64,000 bases of DNA from assembly GCA_015068455.1 (NCBI GenBank), contig SVKO01000002.1, forward strand, positions 351,685 through 415,684, in the 5' to 3' direction. Positions 25,868-33,002 of this stretch are shown in pieces. The DNA is from Oscillospiraceae bacterium. GTDB lineage: Bacteria > Bacillota > Clostridia > Oscillospirales > Oscillospiraceae. The position numbers and the translations under genes were made by a program. The notes below the pieces were generated by a model. The model saw only the letters and a list, made by a program, of their open reading frames with translations, was not told where the DNA came from and made no database searches. Position 1 is the first letter of the stretch. The number at the start of each line of letters is the position of its first letter.

Positions 25868-25959
25868 TGGCGGAGAAGAAGGGATTTGAACCCTTGCGCG
25901 CTTTTTACACGCCTACTCCCTTAGCAGGGGAGCCCCTTCGGCCTCTTGGGTACTTCTCC
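25868..25959 (-). tRNA. tRNA-Ser (anticodon GCU)
   Basis: Acceptor GGAGAAG/CTTCTCC with discriminator G and encoded CCA; anticodon stem CTCCC/GGGAG around TGCTAA with anticodon GCT; a long variable arm, as expected for serine; T-arm AAGGGTTCAAATCCCTT. Its 3' 21 bases are repeated at the start of each adjacent repeat unit. Confidence 0.95.
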
Positions 25960-25990
25960 GAATCGTTTGTCTTTATGAAGCGGGAAAGAA

Positions 25991-26079
25991 TGGCGGAGAG
26001 AGTGGGATTCGAACCCACGGCCCGTTGCCGGGTCACCGGTTTTCAAGACCGGCTCCTTAAACCGCTCGGACATCTCTCC
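25991..26079 (-). tRNA. tRNA-Ser (anticodon UGA)
   Basis: Acceptor GGAGAGA/TCTCTCC with G73 and encoded CCA, anticodon stem CCGGT/ACCGG around CTTGAAA with anticodon TGA, long variable arm, T-loop TTCGAAT. It is 31 bases upstream of the other tRNA-Ser and in the same direction. Confidence 0.95.
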
Positions 26080-26145
26080 GTACTTGTTTAGGCTAAAATA
26101 TAGTATCATGTTGCCTGTGCTTTGTCAACTAATTCTTTTTTGGCG

Positions 26146-26174
26146 TTGTTTTTTGCAGGGAAATGCAGTATGAT
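26146..26174 (+). promoter_or_regulatory. Putative promoter for the yifB-thiI-cinA operon
   Basis: TTGTTT (26,146-26,151), 17-base spacer, TATGAT (26,169-26,174), 38 bases upstream of the yifB start. Confidence 0.45.
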
Positions 26175-26212
26175 AATAGGACAAAGATCCGTATTTTGAA
26201 GGAGGCGGCCGG

Positions 26213-27730
26213 ATGATCTGCAATGTACATTCCCTCGGCTTGAGCGGCATCAACGGGTATGAGGTCCAGGTGGAATGCTATATCACCAACGGCTTGCCCG
26301 CCTTTGAGATCGTCGGCCTGCCCGACGCAGCGGTGAAGGAGGCCCGGGAGCGGGTCCGCGCCGCGGTCAAGAATTCAGGCTTTAAATTCCCCGTCAGCCG
26401 TATTACCTGCAATCTTGCGCCCGCCGGCACCAGAAAATCCGGCACCCTGTATGATCTTCCCATTCTGCTGGGCATCCTCTGCGCAACCGATCTGTGCCGT
26501 CTGCCGAAGGAGCGCTGTGCATTCCTGGGCGAACTGAGTCTGGAAGGAGCCGTGCGCCCCGTGCCCGGCGTCCTGCCCATGGCTCTGGCGGCAAAGGAGC
26601 AGGGGATCGAGAGCCTCTACGTCCCCGCGGAAAACGCCCCGGAGGCCACCCTGGCCCAGGGGATCACGGTCTATCCCGTGAAAGACGTTTCTCAGCTTGT
26701 TTCCCATCTGCGCGCAGAAGCGCCCATCGAGCCCCAGCCCGAGTGGAAGCCCGGCGGAGCAAAACACAAGGTGCTCGATTTCTGTGACGTCAAGGGTCAG
26801 GAGAACGCCAAGCGCGCTCTGGAGGTGGCCGCTGCGGGCAGCCACAACATCCTGCTCGTCGGCCCGCCGGGTTCCGGCAAGAGCATGCTGTCGCGCCGTC
26901 TGCCGTCGATTCTGCCGGACATGACCCGCGAGGAGGCCCTGGAGGCGACCAAGATCCGTTCCGTTCTCGGGCTGCTGCCTTCGGATGATCCCCTGGTGCG
27001 CGAGCGGCCCTTCCGCAGTCCCCATCATACGATTTCCTCCGCCGGTCTGGCCGGCGGCGGTACCAATCCCCGGCCCGGCGAGGTATCCTTGGCCCACAAC
27101 GGCGTCCTGTTCCTGGATGAGCTGCCGGAGTTCCGCAAGGAAACGCTGGAGGTGCTCCGCCAGCCGCTGGAGGACGGCTTCGTGACCATCTCCCGGGTGA
27201 ACGGCGCGGTGAGCTATCCCAGCGATATCATGCTGGTCTGCGCCATGAACCCCTGCAAGTGCGGCTGGTACGGCGATTCCAGCGGCCGCTGCACCTGCTC
27301 AAAATCCGCAGTCGACGCCTATCTGAGCCGGATCTCCGGGCCCCTGCTCGATCGCATCGACATGATCGTGGAGGTCGCCTCCGTGGATTTTGACAATCTG
27401 CGCAGACGAACCCCCGCCGAGCCGTCTTCAGAGATCAAAAAGCGGGTGGACGCCGCCCGGGCGCGGCAGCACGCGCGCTTTGCCGGCTCCGATACCCAGT
27501 GCAACGCCCGCATGACGCCCGCCCAGATGCGCGCCATCTGCATCCTCGATGAAGAATGCACCGCCCTGATGCGGGAGGCCTTTGACGCCCTGGGGCTGAC
27601 CGCCCGGAGCTATGACCGCATTCTCCGCGTGGCACGCACCGTCGCCGACCTCGACGGCAGCGATCAGATCCAATCCCACCACCTGGCGGAGGCCATCCGA
27701 TATCGGTCCTTCAAGCTGGGAGAGACATAA
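26213..27730 (+). CDS. YifB/ComM-family AAA ATPase (Mg-chelatase-like)
   Basis: A 505-residue protein. The N-terminal domain (GINGYEVQVECYITNGLPAF, VGLPDAAVKEARERVRAAV) has the Lon-protease-like fold of ComM. The AAA module has Walker A VGPPGSGKSML near residue 221 and Walker B VLFLDELPEF near 300, followed by the Mg-chelatase C-terminal domain (LTARSYDRILRVARTVADL). ComM is a hexameric branch-migration helicase that promotes integration of DNA during transformation. AAGGAGG precedes the ATG. Confidence 0.93.
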   Translation: MICNVHSLGLSGINGYEVQVECYITNGLPAFEIVGLPDAAVKEARERVRAAVKNSGFKFPVSRITCNLAPAGTRKSGTLYDLPILLGILCATDLCRLPKERCAFLGELSLEGAVRPVPGVLPMALAAKEQGIESLYVPAENAPEATLAQGITVYPVKDVSQLVSHLRAEAPIEPQPEWKPGGAKHKVLDFCDVKGQENAKRALEVAAAGSHNILLVGPPGSGKSMLSRRLPSILPDMTREEALEATKIRSVLGLLPSDDPLVRERPFRSPHHTISSAGLAGGGTNPRPGEVSLAHNGVLFLDELPEFRKETLEVLRQPLEDGFVTISRVNGAVSYPSDIMLVCAMNPCKCGWYGDSSGRCTCSKSAVDAYLSRISGPLLDRIDMIVEVASVDFDNLRRRTPAEPSSEIKKRVDAARARQHARFAGSDTQCNARMTPAQMRAICILDEECTALMREAFDALGLTARSYDRILRVARTVADLDGSDQIQSHHLAEAIRYRSFKLGET

Positions 27731-27742
27731 AGGAGTTTTTCA

Positions 27743-28921
27743 ATGTACGAACATTTTCTGCTCAAGCTGGGCGAGATCGTCCTGAAGGGACAAAACCGCT
27801 GGCAGTTTGAAAACAAGCTCAAACAAAACGTCAACCGCCGAATGCGTCCCTTCGGAGACTTTCGCGTGAATATCATCCAGTCCACCGTCTTTGTGGAGCC
27901 GCAGAGTGAGGACTGCGATCTCGACGGCGCCTGGGAGGCCTGCCACTATATTTTCGGCGTGGTGGCCCTGTGCCGCTGCCGGGCATGCAACAAGGATCTG
28001 GACGCCATCTTCGCCGCCGTACAGGAATATCTGGACGACGATCTGCTCTCCGCCCAGAGCTTCAAGGTGGAGTCCAAGCGGGCGGACAAGCGATTCCCCC
28101 TCAACTCCATCCAGATCTCCCAGGAGATCGGCGGGCGCATCGCCGAGGCCTATCCCCATCTGAAGGTGGACGTGCACCATCCCGGCTATACCGTCAATGT
28201 GGAGATCCGCGATCAGTACGCCTATGTCCACGGCCCCGCCGAGCCCGGCGCGGGCGGACTGCCCACCGGCGTGGGCGGACGGGCCATGGTTCTGCTCTCC
28301 GGCGGCATCGATTCGCCCGTGGCGGCGCACATGATGGCCAAGCGCGGCGTGGAGATCGAGTGCGTCCACTTTTTCTCCTATCCCTATACCTCGGAGCTGG
28401 CCAAGGACAAGGTCATTGAGCTGGCCCGCCTGATCACAAAATACTGCGGCCGCATGACCCTGAATATCGTCGGTTTCACGGAGATTCAGGAGGCCATCCG
28501 CGACAACTGTCCCGAGGAATATTTCACCCTGATCATGCGCCGGTTTATGATGGAGATTTCCGAGCGCATTGCCCGGGATCATGGCTGCGGCTGCATCGTC
28601 ACCGGCGAAAACCTCGGCCAGGTGGCCAGCCAGACCATGGAGGCCATGGCGGTGACTTCGGCGGCGGTGAACCTGCCCGTGTTCACGCCTCTCATTGGCA
28701 TGGATAAGGAGGAGATCGTCACCAGAGCCCGGCAGATCGGCACCATGGAGACCTCGATCCTGCCATATGAGGACTGCTGTACTGTCTTTACGCCCCGGCA
28801 TCCCCGCACCAAGCCCACCCTGGAGCAGGTGCTGCGGGCCGAGCACAAGCTCGACCGCCAGGCTCTGATCGCCCGGGCGCTGGAGAACACGGAGCTTATG
28901 AAGGTCCGGTACCATGGATGA
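27743..28921 (+). CDS. thiI: tRNA 4-thiouridine synthetase ThiI
   Basis: A 392-residue enzyme: N-terminal ferredoxin-like and THUMP domains, then a PP-loop ATPase with LLSGGIDSPVAAHMM near residue 185. It adenylates U8 of tRNA for thiolation and can donate sulfur to thiamine synthesis. There is no C-terminal rhodanese domain, which is usual in Firmicutes, where a nearby or separate cysteine desulfurase supplies sulfur. AAAGGAG precedes the ATG. It overlaps cinA by eight bases. Confidence 0.93.
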   Translation: MYEHFLLKLGEIVLKGQNRWQFENKLKQNVNRRMRPFGDFRVNIIQSTVFVEPQSEDCDLDGAWEACHYIFGVVALCRCRACNKDLDAIFAAVQEYLDDDLLSAQSFKVESKRADKRFPLNSIQISQEIGGRIAEAYPHLKVDVHHPGYTVNVEIRDQYAYVHGPAEPGAGGLPTGVGGRAMVLLSGGIDSPVAAHMMAKRGVEIECVHFFSYPYTSELAKDKVIELARLITKYCGRMTLNIVGFTEIQEAIRDNCPEEYFTLIMRRFMMEISERIARDHGCGCIVTGENLGQVASQTMEAMAVTSAAVNLPVFTPLIGMDKEEIVTRARQIGTMETSILPYEDCCTVFTPRHPRTKPTLEQVLRAEHKLDRQALIARALENTELMKVRYHG

Positions 28922-29405
28922 GGCGAAGCGGGCAGTTGCCGCATTAAAGGCGGCGGGGAAGACCGTCGCCACGGCGGAGTCCTGCACCGGCGGGCTGATC
29001 GGCAAGCTGCTGACAGATATCTCCGGCAGCTCCGCGGTCTATCCCGGCGGTGTGATCTCCTATGCTTATGAGGTCAAGCATGCGCTGCTGGGTGTGGATG
29101 AAGCTCTGCTCCGGGAGAAGGGCGCAGTCTGCGCCGAGGTGGCGAAGCAGATGGCCGAGGGCGTCCGTTCCCGTCTGGGGACGGATTACGGCCTGGCAAG
29201 CACCGGCATTGCCGGTCCCGGCTCCGATGAATTTGACCGCCCCGTGGGGCTTGTGTATCTGGCCGTTGCCGGCGGGGATTCGACCCGGGTATACGAGCAT
29301 CGTTTTTCCGGCACCCGGGCGGCGGTCCGCAGACAGGCGGCGTCCATGGCGCTGGAGCATCTTCTGGAGCATATTATGCAACGTTCCGACGCGGATTTGC
29401 GTTAA
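28914..29405 (+). CDS. CinA C-terminal-domain nicotinamide-nucleotide amidase (PncC type)
   Basis: A 163-residue protein equivalent to the C-terminal CinA domain only: TVATAESCTGGLIGKLLTDI, GGVISYAYEVKHALLGV and STGIAGPGSDEFDRPVGLVY. This family deamidates nicotinamide mononucleotide to recycle NAD breakdown products. The N-terminal MoaB-like domain of full CinA is absent. Overlap with thiI suggests coupling. Confidence 0.9.
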   Translation: MDEAKRAVAALKAAGKTVATAESCTGGLIGKLLTDISGSSAVYPGGVISYAYEVKHALLGVDEALLREKGAVCAEVAKQMAEGVRSRLGTDYGLASTGIAGPGSDEFDRPVGLVYLAVAGGDSTRVYEHRFSGTRAAVRRQAASMALEHLLEHIMQRSDADLR

Positions 29406-29436
29406 CATAAGCAGACAGAATGAAGAAGGTGAGCGT

Positions 29437-31014
29437 TTGAAGAGAAAAAGAATCATTGCCCTGATTGCCGTGGTGGTTTTCTGCATCTCAGCCATGCAGG
29501 TTTTCGTTTCCGCCTACGACATTCGCAATGTTCGCGCCCCCGTCAGCGCCTCCAAAATCGTCTACGGCTACTCCGGCGAGGGTCGGGAACTGGTGGCCTA
29601 TAAATTCGGAAACGGCAGCAATGTTCTGGTGGCCGGCTTCGGCATTCACGGCTACGAGGACAATTTCCCGAAGGACGGCGGCTGTCTGGTCTATACGGCG
29701 GACCAGCTCATGAAGCTGCTGGACAGGAACCGGCAGTACATTACGGACTACGGATGGACGGTGTACATCCTGCCATCCATGAATCCCGACGGGCTGATCA
29801 GCGGCTATACCGAAAACGGACCCGGACGATGTACCACCACCTATCTGGACGCCAACGGCAACCTCATCCGTGGGACCGGCGTGGATCTGAATCGCTGCTT
29901 TCCCACCTCCTGGACCGCCTATTCTTCCGAGCGCAACTTTAACGGGCCCAAGCCGCTGAGCGCAAAAGAGGCGCAGGCGCTGGCTGGATTTGTCAAAAGC
30001 GTAAAGGGGAAAGGCTGCAATATCTGCTTGGACGTGCACGGCTGGTATACACAGACCATCACATCCACCGGCAGAGAGGGCACCCTGTTCAAAACCTTTG
30101 CCAAGCGTTTTCCCAAGAATACCTTTGCCAACTGCGCCACCGCCATCGGCTACTTCACCGCATACACCACGGAGATAGGCTATCAGTCCTGCCTGTTTGA
30201 GTTCCCGGACGGGCTCAAATCCATGGAAGAATTTCAAAAAAGCGGCTATTGCGAGGATTTCAACGCCTGCGTGCTGGATTTGCTGAAGGCCTGCGGCACC
30301 TACAACGGCCACAGCCTCTCCTGCGCCAGCAGGGGTTTCACAGACGTCATCCCATGGGCCTGGTACCATGACTCCGTGGACTATGTCCTGGAAAAGGGAA
30401 TTTTCAACGGACTCAACGCCACGACGTTTGCGCCCAATACGACCATGAACCGGGCCATGCTCGTCACCACGCTTTGGCGGATGTCCGCAGATCTGATCGA
30501 GCAAAAGGGCGAGAGCTCCGTGGCCGAGCCGGTGGACGAACCGCTGGATGAACCGCCGGGCTTCTCGGATGTTGTTCCGGGTGCCTGGTATTCCGAAGCG
30601 GTGGCCTGGGCTGCGGAAAGCGGGATCGTCAACGGGTATCCCGACGGCACTTTCCGCCCGACGGCGCCGCTGACCCGGGAACAGATGGCCGCAATCTTCT
30701 ATCGTTACGCCGTTTGGTGCGAGCGCAGCGTTTCCACAAATGCGACGCTGAATGGATTCGCGGATGCGGCGAAGGTCTCAAATTTTGCGGCCGAGCCCAT
30801 GCGCTGGGCCTGCGGGGTCGGGCTGATCCAGGGCGTGAGCAGCGGAAATCAAACGCTTTTGCAGCCGAAGGGAACCGCCACCCGGGCCCAGGCGGCGGCG
30901 ATCATCATGCGTTATCTCGAGGGCGCCGGAAAAGGCGTTCCGAGCAAGGCGCCGGTGAAATGCTTCTATGAGCCGACCGTTTTAGACGGCCCGACGGCAG
31001 ACAGCGGAAACTAA
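29437..31014 (+). CDS. M14-family zinc carboxypeptidase with three SLH domains
   Basis: A 525-residue secreted protein. TTG start with AAGGTGA upstream; signal peptide MKRKRIIALIAVVVFCISAM... to VSA. The M14 domain has Zn ligands in GFGIHGYED (HxxE) and CLDVHGW, and the catalytic Glu in CLFEFPDG. Three S-layer-homology repeats follow: FTDVIPWAWYHDSVDYVLEKG (with NRAMLVTTLWRM), FSDVVPGAWYSEAVAWAAES (with TREQMAAIFYRY) and FADAAKVSNFAAEPMRWACG. SLH domains bind pyruvylated wall polymers and fix it to the wall. It may trim peptidoglycan stem peptides. It is 31 bases after cinA and ends in a terminator. Confidence 0.88.
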   Translation: MKRKRIIALIAVVVFCISAMQVFVSAYDIRNVRAPVSASKIVYGYSGEGRELVAYKFGNGSNVLVAGFGIHGYEDNFPKDGGCLVYTADQLMKLLDRNRQYITDYGWTVYILPSMNPDGLISGYTENGPGRCTTTYLDANGNLIRGTGVDLNRCFPTSWTAYSSERNFNGPKPLSAKEAQALAGFVKSVKGKGCNICLDVHGWYTQTITSTGREGTLFKTFAKRFPKNTFANCATAIGYFTAYTTEIGYQSCLFEFPDGLKSMEEFQKSGYCEDFNACVLDLLKACGTYNGHSLSCASRGFTDVIPWAWYHDSVDYVLEKGIFNGLNATTFAPNTTMNRAMLVTTLWRMSADLIEQKGESSVAEPVDEPLDEPPGFSDVVPGAWYSEAVAWAAESGIVNGYPDGTFRPTAPLTREQMAAIFYRYAVWCERSVSTNATLNGFADAAKVSNFAAEPMRWACGVGLIQGVSSGNQTLLQPKGTATRAQAAAIIMRYLEGAGKGVPSKAPVKCFYEPTVLDGPTADSGN

Positions 31015-31052
31015 AAAAACACGGGAGAGGCGTTACGCCTCTCCCGTTTCGT
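31014..31052. terminator. Bidirectional intrinsic terminator between convergent genes
   Basis: A perfect 12-bp stem, ACGGGAGAGGCG / CGCCTCTCCCGT, with A7 on the left and TTTCGTTT on the right. The loop is the TTA that is the rsmI stop codon, so the hairpin overlaps the 3' end of rsmI. Confidence 0.85.
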
Positions 31053-31878
31053 TTATTGCCAGCGACGCTTCGTACAGCTCGTTCTTTTTGATCCCTGTCT
31101 GCTCGGCCACATGCTTGGCCGCCGCCTTTCTGGACAGCCCGTCGCGCATCAGCGATTGAACCTGCCGGACGGCTGCCTGAATGTCCGGCGCGTTCTGCAC
31201 CGGCTGCGCACCCTCCACCACCAGGACGTATTCGCCCCGGGGCGGCGCGGTTTGCAGGAGTTCCAGAGCGCCGGCCAGGGTGGTGCGGGTGTACTCCTCA
31301 TAAAGCTTCGTCAGTTCCCGGCACAGGCTGATCCGCCGGCCTCCGCCGAAAGCGGCGGCCAGGGCCTCCAGAGTTTGGCCGAGACGGTGGGGCGCTTCGT
31401 AAAAGATCATGGTGCGCGTCTCGCTTTTGAGCTCTGCCAGACGGACGGCGCGCTCTTTTTTCTGCATCGGGAGAAAACCCTCAAAGCAGAATCTACCCGT
31501 GGGAAGACCCGAAGCGCACAGGGCGGTCACAAGGGCGCAGGGGCCGGGGATCGCACAGACGGTGATCCCGGCGTCGATACACAGCCGGACCAGATCCTCG
31601 CCGGGATCGGAGATGGCCGGGGTGCCCGCGTCGGTCACCAGAGCGCAGGTTTCACCCGATTCCAGGCGTTTGACGATGGCAGGGCCGCTCCTGGCCTTGT
31701 TGTGCTCGTGATAGCTCACGAGTTCTTTTTTCAGATCCAGGGCGTTCAACAGCCGCAGGCTCACGCGGGTGTCCTCCGCGGCAATGAAGTCGGCGTCCGC
31801 AAGCACAGCGCGGCAGCGGTCGGAGATATCCGAGAGGTTGCCGATGGGCGTGGGGACGAGATACAGGGTTCCGGGCAT
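31033..31878 (-). CDS. rsmI: 16S rRNA (cytidine1402-2'-O)-methyltransferase RsmI
   Basis: A 281-residue member of the tetrapyrrole-methylase-fold family. MPGTLYLVPTPIGNLSDISD, ADFIAAEDTR and the ALVTDAGTPAISDPG motif are characteristic. It methylates C1402 in the decoding centre. AGGAGG precedes the ATG. It lies 14 bases after trmN6, a common pairing in Firmicutes. Confidence 0.94.
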   Translation of the reverse strand: MPGTLYLVPTPIGNLSDISDRCRAVLADADFIAAEDTRVSLRLLNALDLKKELVSYHEHNKARSGPAIVKRLESGETCALVTDAGTPAISDPGEDLVRLCIDAGITVCAIPGPCALVTALCASGLPTGRFCFEGFLPMQKKERAVRLAELKSETRTMIFYEAPHRLGQTLEALAAAFGGGRRISLCRELTKLYEEYTRTTLAGALELLQTAPPRGEYVLVVEGAQPVQNAPDIQAAVRQVQSLMRDGLSRKAAAKHVAEQTGIKKNELYEASLAINETGEA

Positions 31879-31892
31879 ATTGGCCTCCTAAA

Positions 31893-32621
31893 TCAGGGCA
31901 GATGATAGATCCGGCGGTATTCCGCAGAAGGCGCGCCGGAAGGATCGTTCAGAACAAGATCGGGCAGGATTTTAAGACCGACGCTCCCGCCGAGGCGGGC
32001 TTCCACAAGGATCAGGGATACGTTTGCGCCGGCATGATGGCGCACCAGGCGCAGGCGCTTCGGCTCCAACTGACGGCTGCGCAGGGTGGACAGGAGCTCC
32101 GCCAGCCGTTCCGGCCTGTGCACCAGGCAGAAGCTGCCGCCATGTCGCAGGAGCCGGGCGGCGGAGGCGCACAGTTCGTCGAACGTGCACAGCCGTTCCG
32201 TCCTGGCGATCGCTTCCGCTTCATCCGGCGGCTCCAGGCCGCTGCCGGCGGGGAAATAGGGAGGATTGGACGCAACAGCGTCGAAGCTGCCGGCGTCCAG
32301 CATACTCTCCAGGGCGCGCAGATCCGCCCGGACGACCCGAAATCGATCCTCCAGAGCGTTGATTTCAATGTTTCTGCGGGCAATATCGCAGGCCTTTTCC
32401 TGGATTTCCACACCGATGACGCGGCAATCCGGATCGGCGGCGCAAAGAAGGATTCCCAGCGTGCCGCCGCCGCAGCCGAGATCGACGACCGATTTGCCCC
32501 GCAGCGGGGCGCAGAAATCCGCCAGCAGGATCGAATCCGTGCTTATACGAAAGGCGCCGTCCTGCTGCAGGAGTTTCATCCCATTGGAGAGCAGCTCAAA
32601 GCGTTCCATAATACCACTCAT
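31893..32621 (-). CDS. tRNA1(Val) (adenine37-N6)-methyltransferase-like protein (TrmN6/YfiC family)
   Basis: A 242-residue Rossmann methyltransferase. SVVDLGCGGGTLGILL is motif I and FDAVASNPPYFPAGSG contains the NPPY catalytic motif for N6-adenine methylation. DSILLADFC is the family's N-terminal motif. It probably modifies A37 of a valine tRNA. The start may be ATG at 32,621 or the in-frame ATG four codons later. Confidence 0.85.
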   Translation of the reverse strand: MSGIMERFELLSNGMKLLQQDGAFRISTDSILLADFCAPLRGKSVVDLGCGGGTLGILLCAADPDCRVIGVEIQEKACDIARRNIEINALEDRFRVVRADLRALESMLDAGSFDAVASNPPYFPAGSGLEPPDEAEAIARTERLCTFDELCASAARLLRHGGSFCLVHRPERLAELLSTLRSRQLEPKRLRLVRHHAGANVSLILVEARLGGSVGLKILPDLVLNDPSGAPSAEYRRIYHLP

Positions 32622-32622
32622 A

Positions 32623-32655
32623 ATAACACCCCTGTGCGATGCACAGGGGTGTTAT
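32623..32655 (-). terminator. Hairpin after the ferredoxin gene
   Basis: A perfect 15-bp stem, ATAACACCCCTGTGC / GCACAGGGGTGTTAT, loop GAT. The T-run is weak, so it may be a partial terminator between the ferredoxin gene and trmN6. Confidence 0.6.
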
Positions 32656-32665
32656 CGTAGGTCAC

Positions 32666-32836
32666 TTACTGCGCTTCGATCGCTTCGATCGGGCAGGCGC
32701 CGGCGCAAGCACCGCACTCCACGCACTGATCGGCGTCGATCACGAACTTGCCGTCGCCCTCGGCGATGATGCCCAGGGGGCAGGTCTCGGCACAGGTGCC
32801 GCAGCTGACGCAAGCGTCGGTAATGAAGTATGCCAT
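32666..32836 (-). CDS. 2[4Fe-4S] ferredoxin
   Basis: A 56-residue clostridial-type ferredoxin with two clusters: CVSCGTCAETCP and CVECGACAGACP. It carries electrons for ferredoxin-dependent enzymes such as the indolepyruvate oxidoreductase encoded further on. The start at 32,836 has GGAGGT 7 bases upstream and gives the usual length. It has its own promoter. Confidence 0.95.
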   Translation of the reverse strand: MAYFITDACVSCGTCAETCPLGIIAEGDGKFVIDADQCVECGACAGACPIEAIEAQ

Positions 32837-32874
32837 TTTGTATACCTCCATAAGTATATTGCTTTCGCGTTTTT

Positions 32875-32902
32875 ATTGTAACATGGTTTTTTCAAAATGC
32901 AA
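32875..32902 (-). promoter_or_regulatory. Promoter for the ferredoxin gene
   Basis: Minus strand TTGCAT (32,897-32,902), 16-base spacer, TACAAT (32,875-32,880), about 40 bases upstream of the start. Confidence 0.6.
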
Positions 32903-33002
32903 TACAAAATAAAAAAATTCTCAATTCATTCATACATTTTTTATAAGTATGAAGAAGGGCGGGCTTGGGAATGATTTTCCGGGAAACGGAGGGCGAAAAA
33001 TC

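Noticed and set aside
25868..26079. tRNA-Ser as the integration site of the element
   Set aside because: Both tRNAs are intact and the element ends at a terminator-type palindrome two repeat units away, and the integrase is a serine, not a tyrosine, recombinase.
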